From Succinivibrio dextrinosolvens (GTDB lineage: Bacteria > Pseudomonadota > Gammaproteobacteria > Enterobacterales > Succinivibrionaceae), in assembly GCF_900116345.1 (NCBI RefSeq), contig NZ_FPAH01000001.1, positions 1-64,000 on the forward strand: a stretch of 64,000 nt of DNA, in the 5' to 3' direction. The translations under genes were made by a program, and so were the position numbers. Shown one piece after another: positions 42,984 to 51,589 of this stretch. Every line of letters starts with the position of its first letter. Position 1 is the first letter of the stretch. Below the pieces are notes generated by a model that had not been told where the DNA came from, searched no databases, and saw only the letters and a list, made by a program, of their open reading frames with translations.

Positions 42984-43988
42984 ATGCCGGAAAAATACGA
43001 TCAGGATGCAAGACCTGATGAGAAACTACTAAAGCTTTTCATGCTGCTTTTATTCAACGACAAAGAATTTTCTCTCACCTATCTTGCCGAAACCATAAAC
43101 TGCTCCAAACAGACGGTAGCAAGGCTTTTAAGACGCATTGACGAGAACTATCCATGCCATCTGTTAGAAAGAAAATCCAGTCGCCAGAAGTTCTACCATC
43201 TGCAACGTCCATCTATGTCTTTTAAAACAGCCATTGATCCTGCAGGTTTGCGACAGCTTGCCCTGTGCCGAGATCTGGTAAAGGGACTGCTGCCAAAAGA
43301 AGACTGGGAGCTGGTCAACATGTCCCTGCAGCAGGCAAAGACAAATCTTCCTCGAGCAGACTACAGCAGTTATCAGGACGCGAATGTTGGAACTCGTCTT
43401 ACCAGAGGGCATATTGACTATCAATCCAAACAGCGACAGCTTGCAGAGATTGAAAAATGCATTTTAAACAAAAAATGCTGCATGCTTTCCTACCAAAAGG
43501 AACTTGATGGCGAGGTAAAAAAATATGCCTACGCACCTCAGATGCTGCTTACCTTTCATGATTCCCTGTATGTAATAGGATGGATAGTTCCTGAAATAGG
43601 ACCGGTCAGAATAATAAAAGAGCGACCTGCAAAATTTTCGGTTCACAGAATCACTGAAGTAACAATGCAGAACCGATCATCAGCAGACTTACCTGTAAAA
43701 GATCTGGAAGAAAATTCTGATTTCGGCTTTCTTAGAGATGAACCTTTTAAGGCTAAGATCTGGTTCTCTAAAGAAGTTATGACTTACATAAGCGATCGTA
43801 TCTGGAGTGATGATCAGAAGATCACACCTCAGGATGACGGTGGTATTATTCTTGAGATGACTGCACTTAGCCGAAGTGAACTTATATCCTTTGTCCTAAG
43901 TTTTGACTTTAAGGCAAAACTGCTTGAACCTTTGGATCTTGCAGCTGAAATAAAGGAAAGGCTTTTAAAGACACTGGATAAATACTAG
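42984..43988 (+). CDS. WYL-domain transcriptional regulator
   Basis: 334 residues. N-terminal winged helix-turn-helix (EFSLTYLAETINCSKQTVARLLRRIDENY), a middle helical segment, then a WYL domain (CMLSYQKELDGEVKKYAYAPQMLLTFHDSLYVIGW, KFSVHRITEVTM) and a C-terminal WCX-like part (IILEMTALSRSELISFVLSF). WYL proteins such as BrxR and CapW are ligand-controlled repressors or activators of defence genes. A paralogue lies at 48804. Either could read the shared promoter element. GGGG lies upstream of the ATG. Confidence 0.9.
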   Translation: MPEKYDQDARPDEKLLKLFMLLLFNDKEFSLTYLAETINCSKQTVARLLRRIDENYPCHLLERKSSRQKFYHLQRPSMSFKTAIDPAGLRQLALCRDLVKGLLPKEDWELVNMSLQQAKTNLPRADYSSYQDANVGTRLTRGHIDYQSKQRQLAEIEKCILNKKCCMLSYQKELDGEVKKYAYAPQMLLTFHDSLYVIGWIVPEIGPVRIIKERPAKFSVHRITEVTMQNRSSADLPVKDLEENSDFGFLRDEPFKAKIWFSKEVMTYISDRIWSDDQKITPQDDGGIILEMTALSRSELISFVLSFDFKAKLLEPLDLAAEIKERLLKTLDKY

Positions 43989-44006
43989 GACTTAAATCTT
44001 GTTGGG

Positions 44007-45452
44007 TTAGTCTTCTTCATCAGAAGGCCAGTATCTGTCTATGGTTCGCTGCATATTTGCTCTTCCCACCGGATTGGCTGTATGCAGCACTATCTTGTAG
44101 AATGTTTCTCTCATACATAGCCAGTCTATAAGCTTTATGGCATCGCCTCCATCCTTTGCGTAAACACCGAGATCATGATCAAGATTCAGTTCCACAATGG
44201 CTACTGAGTATTTCTCATAAAACTGAATTGTATTGATGGTCTCATTAACACTATGACATTGAATATATCCATCTGGGGCATCTCTTTCATCATCTAGCCA
44301 GATTTTAATGCTGTCATTCAGGTACATTAACTGTAAGTCATCCTCAGGCTCAAAGAGTCTCTCATATACCATATTGTCCTTGCCATTATCATCATGGAAA
44401 TAATACTCAACACCTGAATACAGCCAACTCATTTGTTGCTTAAGCTCTTTCTGGATTTCTAGAGTTCTGCAGTATTCAGAGGCAATAAGTAATGCCTCAT
44501 CAGAAACAGATGATTCGTTTCTAAGTTTCATTCCATAAATTCTTAGAAACCTTTCTTTGCCGCTTAGTGGTTTTCGATAATATTCAAGGTCGTAATTATG
44601 AATATTTACTTCAGAGGTAAGATGGTACTGACAGAAACGGTCAAAATAAAAGCAGCAACAGTTGATATCTGAAGCATCTATGCCTCTGGATACTTTCTCA
44701 TCTGGAATGAAGTAATCCGCCACAAAAGGCTCTCCAGGTTCATAATCGTAGTTAAAGCCCTTAGTATGTCCCGCATATACAGAATCTTTGGAATTAACCA
44801 GAATATCACCGCGTCTAAATGGCATTGGAAGGTAAATTAACAGTTTGTCTGTTGTGTAGAAAAATCTTTCCTGAGGCAGACACTCGTTATCATAGATATG
44901 CATAAGCTTTAAATTAGAGTCAAAAAATGCTTTCACATATTTATCTGCAATATTGCCTCGCAGGTCTTTAGTACCTGAAAAGTAGTATTTAGATAACTGC
45001 ACCACAGCAACAGAGTTACCATTGTCATCCTGATATTCCTGCTGATAACCTTTTATAGCAGCATCAAAGGAAGGAAATCGAGCAGAAGAATAAAACTCAG
45101 AACTGCCTTTTTCTAGAATACTTAATTCATAATAGCTCTCTGGCTCCTCAGTCTTCAGAATCTTTATTAACGTTCTGTAATTCTCAAGAATTCCTATTGT
45201 TAGCCCATGAAGACTCTCCAACTCATTCTTATCCCCATCCTTAGGCTGTTTTTTGAAAAAGTCAGGATGTCTTATGGTTACCGTTTCATCTGGGGCGGCA
45301 AGGAGAGATTCTAATGCGATAAGTCTTTCCTCCAGCGGGATACGATAGCATTTGTCTATAAGAAACAGCTTCTGTTCGCCACTGAGACAATACTTTTTCT
45401 CATAAAGATATTCTCGGATGTCTCGAGAGTTTACAAATCTTATATAGTCCAT
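44007..45452 (-). CDS. YVNSKDIR-family paralogue fused to a cREC cyclic-phosphate-processing receiver domain
   Basis: 481 residues. The N-terminal part (MDYIRFVNSRDIREYLYEKK, then LPMPFRRGDIL) belongs to the four-copy family also at 22241, 45480 and 46507. The last about 90 residues are extra: IKIWLDDERDAPDGYIQCHS, IVELNLDHDLGVY and VLHTANPVGRANMQ match the cREC receiver-like domain (WLDDxR, LDHDL, HxANPVGRxNM), predicted from comparative genomics to act on cyclic phosphates in RNA-repair systems. This gives a domain-level link between the paralogous family and RNA end repair. Last gene of the 47499-44007 operon. Confidence 0.8.
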   Translation of the reverse strand: MDYIRFVNSRDIREYLYEKKYCLSGEQKLFLIDKCYRIPLEERLIALESLLAAPDETVTIRHPDFFKKQPKDGDKNELESLHGLTIGILENYRTLIKILKTEEPESYYELSILEKGSSEFYSSARFPSFDAAIKGYQQEYQDDNGNSVAVVQLSKYYFSGTKDLRGNIADKYVKAFFDSNLKLMHIYDNECLPQERFFYTTDKLLIYLPMPFRRGDILVNSKDSVYAGHTKGFNYDYEPGEPFVADYFIPDEKVSRGIDASDINCCCFYFDRFCQYHLTSEVNIHNYDLEYYRKPLSGKERFLRIYGMKLRNESSVSDEALLIASEYCRTLEIQKELKQQMSWLYSGVEYYFHDDNGKDNMVYERLFEPEDDLQLMYLNDSIKIWLDDERDAPDGYIQCHSVNETINTIQFYEKYSVAIVELNLDHDLGVYAKDGGDAIKLIDWLCMRETFYKIVLHTANPVGRANMQRTIDRYWPSDEED

Positions 45453-45479
45453 CTGAACACCTTACTCCATTCAGTTTAC

Positions 45480-46466
45480 CTATGTATACTGCTCCAGAGA
45501 TTGCATCTGATTCTTTAACTCTATAGAGCGCACTGCACTGTAAAACAAATCAGGGGAAAGATTACCTTTTACCATTTCACTTAACGGAATAAGCTTGCTA
45601 TTTATACCTTGAAGCTCATCTTTATCTGCATATTCAAGATCATAGTTAAGCCATGAATGCTCTTTGTAAAAACCGTTTTCTACAGGAAACAGCCCCCAGT
45701 ACAAAATATCTGTTCCATCATGATTTTCTTTTAAATCCTCTTTCCCTGCAGGAGTATATGAAAGAAATACCGCATATTCAGGATGATACTTTCTATCCAT
45801 TGCTCCACATGGAATTCCAGCTCTTTTCACGATATCTCCGCGTTTAAAAGGCATAGGTATACTTATATGCATCGCAGACTCATCTACACCATATAAATTC
45901 AGACCGCAGCCAGAATAGCAGTCAACAGACAGAACGTCTAATTTTTTTGAAAGAATACATTCTGCCACGTCACAATCAACAGTATCAGTCTCTTTAACAC
46001 ATTCTGAGAATATGAACTTTCTGATTCGATAGTAATCCTGAACCTCACCTATATCCTCATCCTCAGCATATTCTCTGATAGCTTCAAGAGCGTTATCGTA
46101 ACTGCGATAATAACCTATATGATGAAAATCAGTTAAATGCCGTTCTAAATGCTCCGCTTCGTAAATATAATCAGGAGAGTCGTCTTTTACAAAACAAAGC
46201 ATGGCTTGATTATCTGATATATATCGTCTTATAAATTCGTGAACAGTAAGGCCTAAAGACTCAGCAAAAACATGATTAGAAATTGATGTCATTGCTGCAT
46301 CTTCAGTAGAATTCAATAATTCAACGAGAGCTGCAAGTCTTTCATTTAATGTTATGAAATCGCACATTACAATTAAGAAAAACTGCTGCTCAACATTAAG
46401 CTTGTAGTCGATATCATAAAGATACTTTCTGATATCTTTAGAATTTACATATTTTATGCAGTCCAT
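45480..46466 (-). CDS. YVNSKDIR-family paralogue
   Basis: 328 residues, starting MDCIKYVNSKDIRKYLYDID, with central ISIPMPFKRGDIVKR. It has the same N-terminal helices and central barrel-like section as its neighbours but no cREC tail. Purine-rich AGAGGGGAAGG lies upstream of the ATG. Middle gene of a three-gene operon of paralogues. Confidence 0.72.
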   Translation of the reverse strand: MDCIKYVNSKDIRKYLYDIDYKLNVEQQFFLIVMCDFITLNERLAALVELLNSTEDAAMTSISNHVFAESLGLTVHEFIRRYISDNQAMLCFVKDDSPDYIYEAEHLERHLTDFHHIGYYRSYDNALEAIREYAEDEDIGEVQDYYRIRKFIFSECVKETDTVDCDVAECILSKKLDVLSVDCYSGCGLNLYGVDESAMHISIPMPFKRGDIVKRAGIPCGAMDRKYHPEYAVFLSYTPAGKEDLKENHDGTDILYWGLFPVENGFYKEHSWLNYDLEYADKDELQGINSKLIPLSEMVKGNLSPDLFYSAVRSIELKNQMQSLEQYT

Positions 46467-46506
46467 TGATATACCCGCCTTCCCCTCTGGTGAATACCGT
46501 TTCAGT

Positions 46507-47499
46507 TTATTTAATTCCTAATTCAGCTAAAGAACTGCAGAATACAGAGAGATATTCATCCTCTTTCTCTTTTTCTTTTTTAAGTTCTATGATTCTTACA
46601 TTTCTATAAAGCTCATCTGAATCTATTTCCCCTTTTAGATATTTACTAAGAGGAATTAGCTTAAGATCATCTCCAGATAGCAGAGCTGGGTCTTTATATT
46701 CAACGTCATAGTTAAATACAATTCCATAGCCTCCATCAAAACCATATTCCTCTGCATAAATACCGTATAAGAGAATATCTCCATAAGAGCGTCCTGGTTT
46801 GTAGTCTTCAGGCTTTTCAGGATGGTATCCAAGATACACTACATTTATATCTCGGCCTAAAGATACGATATCCCCTTTTTTAAAAGGCATGGGAATACCG
46901 ACATACATTCCATCAATACCAACGCCGTAGGTTTTACAGTTATTGTCATAAACATAGATATCCATAAGCTCAAGATTATTCGAAAAGAGACAATAATTAG
47001 AGTCTGACAGATAGTTCTCGCCATTTCCTGAATCATCATCGTCAAATGGGATTTTATCAACACGTAAACGTTCCCCCGGCTTCATCACATTTTCTTTAGA
47101 GTATTCGCTTAAAGCCTCAAAGCAAGACTTATAAGTTTTAAAGCAGCCTATGAGATCAGGATCTGAATTACCTTCATACATAATTCTTGCCTGATAGAAG
47201 TATCCACTAGTATTAGCCTTCATGAATTCAGTCATGGTCTCTACATCTCTTTTATATCTTCTGATAAATTCATGAGAGGTAAGACCTATTGTTTCAGAGA
47301 AACTTTCATCGGTAATGGAAGTTAAAGTGACGCCATCTGAGGTTTGAAGATAATCATCTAGAGCCTTTATCTTCTCATTAACGCTAATAAATGAGCAGGA
47401 TAAGACAACAAAAATTACCTGATCGGCACTAAGTTTATAATCAATATCGTAAAGATACTGTCTAACATCTTTTGACGCTATGTACCTTATAAAGTCCAT
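46507..47499 (-). CDS. YVNSKDIR-family paralogue
   Basis: 330 residues, starting MDFIRYIASKDVRQYLYDID, with GIPMPFKKGDIVSLG in the middle and a charged helical tail. GGAGGGGAAAG precedes the ATG. First gene of the operon driven by the promoter element copy at 47517. Related proteins, from memory, occur in mobile elements of gut Firmicutes; function unknown. Confidence 0.72.
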   Translation of the reverse strand: MDFIRYIASKDVRQYLYDIDYKLSADQVIFVVLSCSFISVNEKIKALDDYLQTSDGVTLTSITDESFSETIGLTSHEFIRRYKRDVETMTEFMKANTSGYFYQARIMYEGNSDPDLIGCFKTYKSCFEALSEYSKENVMKPGERLRVDKIPFDDDDSGNGENYLSDSNYCLFSNNLELMDIYVYDNNCKTYGVGIDGMYVGIPMPFKKGDIVSLGRDINVVYLGYHPEKPEDYKPGRSYGDILLYGIYAEEYGFDGGYGIVFNYDVEYKDPALLSGDDLKLIPLSKYLKGEIDSDELYRNVRIIELKKEKEKEDEYLSVFCSSLAELGIK

Positions 47500-47516
47500 C
47501 TTTCCCCTCCATTTTT

Positions 47517-47545
47517 CTTGAAGAATAAAATAGGAACATTCCAGA
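47517..47545 (-). promoter_or_regulatory. Shared regulon promoter element (paralogue operon)
   Basis: Minus strand: TCTGGA (47545-47540), ATGTT, six bases, TTATTC, TTCAAG (47522-47517). The -10 match is poor but the upstream part is identical to other copies. Preceded by ATCAAGA as at 33812. Confidence 0.58.
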
Positions 47546-47688
47546 TCTTGATAGGTACATAAAAAATTTCAGTTAAGAGTGAAATTAGCAGAAAATATCA
47601 AAATCTGCATTTGTGTGGTTTTCAATTGCAGACAGAAAAAAAACTGATTCAAAACCACTCAAATGTTAAATCAAATCTCATATCAAAA

Positions 47689-47717
47689 TCCGGAATGATA
47701 ATTAGCTATATTTAATG
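47689..47717 (+). promoter_or_regulatory. Shared regulon promoter element
   Basis: TCCGGA (47689-47694), ATGAT, then TTAATG (47712-47717), preceded by ATATCAAAA. Nearly a duplicate of the copy at 21291, about 40 of 47 bases alike by eye. Directed at ATG 47751. Confidence 0.6.
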
Positions 47718-47750
47718 CAATCAAACATATTCCTTATAAGGAGATTAGGT

Positions 47751-48143
47751 ATGAACAAGGCAAAAGAATTAGTTTTCATATCTGAGCTATTTTCACAGAG
47801 AAATCGTCTTCTAGCTGAAGAAAAAAGACAAAAGGCAATGCAAGATTTTAAGGTAGCAGCAGAGCCTTTTTGTAAGCATCCGATTGCAACAGCCATGGGT
47901 ATTTTATGGCTGTGTGTGTTCTGTTATGCTGTTTCTAGTGTCTGGAATGAAGAATGGATTATTATTGCCTTTGTTGCTGGATTCTGGCTGATGATTCTGT
48001 TTATGGGAATTGGCTATTGCGAGACTTTTTATGGCCGGGATGAAACGTATCTACATAAGAATATGACAGAAATAAATGTATTCCTAATTGTGGACGTAAT
48101 TCCTCTTGATAAGGATAAAACCGCTCAAAAGTTTAGCAGATAA
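47751..48143 (+). CDS. Two-helix membrane protein
   Basis: 130 residues from ATG 47751 (AAGGAGA upstream). After a charged N-terminal helix comes FCKHPIATAMGILWLCVFCY and a second membrane helix (IIIAFVAGFWLMILFMGI), then a polar tail. Paralogous to the next gene, with which it shares KHPIAT, the tryptophan-asparagine-glutamate turn and the helix spacing. Role unknown. Confidence 0.68.
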   Translation: MNKAKELVFISELFSQRNRLLAEEKRQKAMQDFKVAAEPFCKHPIATAMGILWLCVFCYAVSSVWNEEWIIIAFVAGFWLMILFMGIGYCETFYGRDETYLHKNMTEINVFLIVDVIPLDKDKTAQKFSR

Positions 48144-48241
48144 GAAAAAATATTTTTTTCTATCGATTTTTCTGGCAGTGGATAGAGCAAATTCGAAGCT
48201 ATACTTTATAAAATGCTAAATGAAAACGGGAGAAAATGGAT

Positions 48242-48658
48242 ATGGATAAACCCCAGAACAAGGATCTAAACTCAAATCTTTTTTCTCTTAACAAGAATCA
48301 GATAAAAGAAGAAAAAAAGAGAAAGCAAGAAGAAGAGTTAAGAAAGGCATTAAAAGATCTAAAAGAAGCTTCAGAGCCTTTTAGAAAACACCCTATTGCA
48401 ACTATCTTGTCAATCTTATGGTTTTTCTTATTCTGCTATTCAATTATCTATCTATGGAATGAGGACATGATTATTATTGTCCTAGACATTCTTTTCTGGA
48501 TTTTTGTCCTTTATATGGGATTGGATATAGCAGAAATAAATGACACCAGCACCATAGACTATTCTAGATATAAGGAACCAACGGAAATCAATCTTAATAT
48601 AACGATTGAAATAAAAGAGAGAAAGGATACTCTGCAAAAGTTAATCGCTAAAGATTGA
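48242..48658 (+). CDS. Two-helix membrane protein, paralogue of the preceding gene
   Basis: 138 residues from ATG 48242 (GGGAG nine bases upstream; ATG 48236 is also possible). Charged N-terminal helix (KEEKKRKQEEELRKALKDL), then FRKHPIATILSILWFFLFCY and IIIVLDILFWIFVLYMGL as two membrane helices. A tandem duplicate of the gene at 47751 that has diverged. I see no clear copy of the shared promoter element before it. Confidence 0.68.
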   Translation: MDKPQNKDLNSNLFSLNKNQIKEEKKRKQEEELRKALKDLKEASEPFRKHPIATILSILWFFLFCYSIIYLWNEDMIIIVLDILFWIFVLYMGLDIAEINDTSTIDYSRYKEPTEINLNITIEIKERKDTLQKLIAKD

Positions 48659-48803
48659 TTGGTTGTATTCCAAATTCTGATATCTATCAATAGAAAATAC
48701 TCTGTTTTTTACATAAAACGAGATATCTGTTTAATCAGTTTTTGTATATGAATCTTAAAATTAGAAATAGCATTTCGGAATTTTTTTGTTTAGGATCATA
48801 TTA

Positions 48804-49817
48804 ATGGCAGCAAACGTCAAACAAAACATTGCTTCTCCCTCTGAAAAGTTAATTGCTCTATATTCTCTACTGCTATTTGCAAGATACCCTTTAAGCCTTA
48901 CCTATATATCAGAACAGCTGCAGTGCTCCAAACAGTCTGTATTAAGGCTTATTGAAAGAATTGAGTCATCCGGTTATGGACGAATTACCAGACAGAAGAA
49001 AGGCAGAGAAACGGTCTATATCCTCTCCAAACCACGTAATCTTCCAAAGATAAGCATAAATTCAGAAGGTCTTTATCAGCTTGCCCTATGTAAGAACTTC
49101 CTTGTTAAAATGCTCCCTCAAAAGATGAAACTGAACATCGATGCGGTAATTCAGGAAACCTCTGCATATCTATCTGATGAGCCTATTACTGAGGATTTTC
49201 TGTCAGTTGGAGATGTTTATACTAAGGGCAGCGTTGACCATACCCCATATCAACCTATTCTAGATACTTTAATTGAGGCAATTCGTAAACATAAAGTCTG
49301 TAAGATCACTTATTCTCCAACAGCAAATAATGTAGATAAGGAGTATTTTCTAGCTCCGCACAGAGTTACCGCCTTTCATGACAACCTTTATGTGGTGGGG
49401 CGTCTGGTAACAGCAGACGGTGTCGCTGAACCACTCAACGATCATAATAATACGTTCTTGCTACATCGTTTTAAGCAAGCGGAAATCACCCATAGAAACA
49501 CCGATCTTGCTCCCATGGTTGCTGACCAGAGTGAAGGTGCATTCGGCTGGTTTAACTCCGGTGACGTCTTTGAAACCAAGATCTTGTTTAAGAAAGAAGT
49601 CGCCGGTTATGTGACTTCAAGGACATGGAGTAATAAGCAGTCTGTTGAATACCTTGATAATGGTGATTTTGTGCTGACAATGAATGCCCGCAGCTCCAGC
49701 GAGCTAATATCGTGGGTATTGAGCTTTAAGGATACAGCAACTGTTTTAGAGCCTAAAGATATTCGGGAGAAAGTAATTGATGCAGCTAGAGGTATCTTGG
49801 ATAACTATCAAGATTAG
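48804..49817 (+). CDS. WYL-domain transcriptional regulator
   Basis: 337 residues from ATG 48804 (AGGA upstream). Winged helix-turn-helix (PLSLTYISEQLQCSKQSVLRLIERIESSGYG), WYL domain (CKITYSPTANNVDKEYFLAPHRVTAFHDNLYVVGR, FLLHRFKQAEIT) and C-terminal SSSELISWVLSF. Same architecture as the regulator at 42984, with conserved stretches (CSKQ, FHDxLYV, SELIS), so the two are paralogues. No target is known; the shared promoter element is an obvious candidate. Confidence 0.9.
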   Translation: MAANVKQNIASPSEKLIALYSLLLFARYPLSLTYISEQLQCSKQSVLRLIERIESSGYGRITRQKKGRETVYILSKPRNLPKISINSEGLYQLALCKNFLVKMLPQKMKLNIDAVIQETSAYLSDEPITEDFLSVGDVYTKGSVDHTPYQPILDTLIEAIRKHKVCKITYSPTANNVDKEYFLAPHRVTAFHDNLYVVGRLVTADGVAEPLNDHNNTFLLHRFKQAEITHRNTDLAPMVADQSEGAFGWFNSGDVFETKILFKKEVAGYVTSRTWSNKQSVEYLDNGDFVLTMNARSSSELISWVLSFKDTATVLEPKDIREKVIDAARGILDNYQD

Positions 49818-49934
49818 AAAAAAAAGAGGTTATCCAAATATTGGAATTTTACAAGATTAGGCAAGAATATCTTTATATGCGATAATAGTTAGCAGAAAAA
49901 GAACGTTATATAAGCTTTCTATTGGGCATGTGAA

Positions 49935-50756
49935 ATGGAATTTGGTATCGTCAAAAGTTTTGTTGCAGATAAAGGATATGGTTTTATCCAAACAGAACAA
50001 GAAACAGTATTCTTTCATCTTAACGATGTATTAAATGAAGATAAAGATAAGATAAAAATCGGTCAGGCTGTCAAATTTGATGTCATTCCAACTCCCAAAG
50101 GAAATAAAGCCACTGCTGTATCAATTGCTGATAAAGACGAGCTAAGGTTTGTCATTCCTACCACTCCTATATTTTCATTCGGAAACGATAAATTACCAGA
50201 TGGCAACATCGTTTTAGAGGATTCAAATTTTGAAATATTTGTCGAGGTTCGAAATCCTCATGATATGGAAAGTTATTTTAATCATTATTTAACTGAATTT
50301 GGTGCTAATGCGGTAATTAACATAAGAGATGAGAAATACACTGGTGAGGAAAGAGCTAGAGGCTCAAGTTTTAGTTTTAATTACAGAAGGGGTATCCATT
50401 ACTTCACAATCCATAAATTTATAGGAAAAGTAGCAATAGTAGGCAAAATAAGTTCTAATGGACAGAAATATTCAGATATAAATCTTAAGACTATTGTTGC
50501 TAAAAAACGCATAAACCGTATTCAATTTTCTAAGAATCAAAGAATCAGAATTGCAAAAAAATTAGCTATTAGTTCGCCTATTTTCTTTTTATTAAGTTTT
50601 GGTTATTACTTAATTGACTCTGATTTTTCTATTTACTCAAGTCTGTTGAGTTCTTTATTCTTAACCTTCCTATTTGCTGTTATAGCAACTTGTTTTTTAC
50701 GTAAAGATAATCCGTATGAAGATTTATTAGAGATTGTGCGTAATGCTAGAAGATAA
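49935..50756 (+). CDS. Cold-shock domain fused to a YbjQ-like/membrane region
   Basis: 273 residues. Residues 1-68 are a cold-shock domain (MEFGIVKSFVADKGYGFIQT with RNP1 KGYGFI, then VFFHLND as RNP2). A middle domain (FFNHYLTEFGANAVINIRDEKY-like, FSFNYRRGIHYFTIHKFIGK VAIVG) resembles small YbjQ/heavy-metal-type folds. Two membrane helices follow (ISSPIFFLLSFGYYLI and LLSSLFLTFLFAVIATC). A membrane-tethered nucleic-acid-binding protein, parallel in idea to the one at 9732. Ribosome site weak. Confidence 0.75.
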   Translation: MEFGIVKSFVADKGYGFIQTEQETVFFHLNDVLNEDKDKIKIGQAVKFDVIPTPKGNKATAVSIADKDELRFVIPTTPIFSFGNDKLPDGNIVLEDSNFEIFVEVRNPHDMESYFNHYLTEFGANAVINIRDEKYTGEERARGSSFSFNYRRGIHYFTIHKFIGKVAIVGKISSNGQKYSDINLKTIVAKKRINRIQFSKNQRIRIAKKLAISSPIFFLLSFGYYLIDSDFSIYSSLLSSLFLTFLFAVIATCFLRKDNPYEDLLEIVRNARR

Positions 50757-50758
50757 AA

Positions 50759-50790
50759 AAAGGATAAGCTTTTTTTAGGGCTTATCCTTT
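50759..50790. terminator. Bidirectional terminator
   Basis: AAAGGATAAGC and GCTTATCCTTT enclose TTTTTTTAGG, flanked by A-runs and T-runs. It serves both the cold-shock gene (plus) and the lipoprotein operon (minus). Confidence 0.8.
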
Positions 50791-50823
50791 ATTAGTCTGA
50801 ATAAGAGTAGTTATCTATTCATC

Positions 50824-51570
50824 CTATTCACCAAGCAGCAGAGCTGACTTCACACCGTCATTAGGCAGCTTTCCGCCAAAGGCATTATTCTCATAGTTGG
50901 TTACATCACCAAAGCAGTCCTTGGCACTTAAGTAAAGAATACCTGGGATTGAGTTATAAGGATAGATTACATCATCCTCATCAAGCTCCTCGATGGTCTT
51001 TTTCTTGTCTGCAGCGACTTTAGCTACATCCTCTGGTTTCTTCTCAATAATGTACTGTTTCCATGAGTTAATGATGTAGTCATCTGAATAGTTTACGGTC
51101 TGTCTTAACTCCTCATCGGTCATCTTTCTTAAAGCCTTCATGTATTGAGAAGCACCTAGAGAACCGAAGTGATAGATACCCATGTATCCACCGTATTTAA
51201 TGTCTTTAACAACTTTATTGTCGTCTAGCAGGAAATAAATGTTCTTCTGTACGGTTTTATGCTCGTCATCTGCTGCAATACCTAAAGTCAGAATATCTGC
51301 AATGGCGTGACCTGCAGCAGAAGCACCAGAGCGTTCACCGACAAAAGAGTAACCGACAATATCATTACCCTGAACAGTCTTTGCTGCGTAAGCAGGAGTA
51401 CCAATCAGCTCACGTACATCAGATAAGGTAGACTGATCTTTAGTAATGAACTTCTCTACTCTGGTCACATCTAATAGTTTCTCATTGCGGGTGGTATGGT
51501 GGTTAGTTGCACAGCCGGTTAGAGCAATAACAGAAGCTAAACCAAGAGTTAGAGTAATTTTCTTCAACAT
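50824..51570 (-). CDS. BamE/SmpA-like lipoprotein
   Basis: 248 residues with signal and lipobox in LGLASVIALTGC (Cys20). The segment DQSTLSDVRELIGTPAYAAKTVQG...GYSF has the SmpA/OmlA (BamE) pattern of a small alpha-beta lipoprotein domain. AAGGAAA precedes the ATG. Paralogous to the upstream gene at 51590, which it follows by 19 bases. It may be an entry-exclusion or envelope protein of the element rather than a true BamE; that is inference. Confidence 0.75.
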   Translation of the reverse strand: MLKKITLTLGLASVIALTGCATNHHTTRNEKLLDVTRVEKFITKDQSTLSDVRELIGTPAYAAKTVQGNDIVGYSFVGERSGASAAGHAIADILTLGIAADDEHKTVQKNIYFLLDDNKVVKDIKYGGYMGIYHFGSLGASQYMKALRKMTDEELRQTVNYSDDYIINSWKQYIIEKKPEDVAKVAADKKKTIEELDEDDVIYPYNSIPGILYLSAKDCFGDVTNYENNAFGGKLPNDGVKSALLLGE

Positions 51571-51589
51571 ATTTTCATTTCCTTAATAG

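Noticed and set aside
21291-47717. The shared promoter element as a sigma-54 (-24/-12) promoter, as used by RtcR for rtcBA
   Set aside because: TGGAAYG resembles the -24 box, but the required GC at -12 is missing in all copies I checked, while AT-rich hexamers sit 17 bases after TCTGGA.
48774-48803. TTCGGAATT before the second WYL gene as another promoter element copy
   Set aside because: The -10 position would fall on the start codon and the spacer is a T-run.
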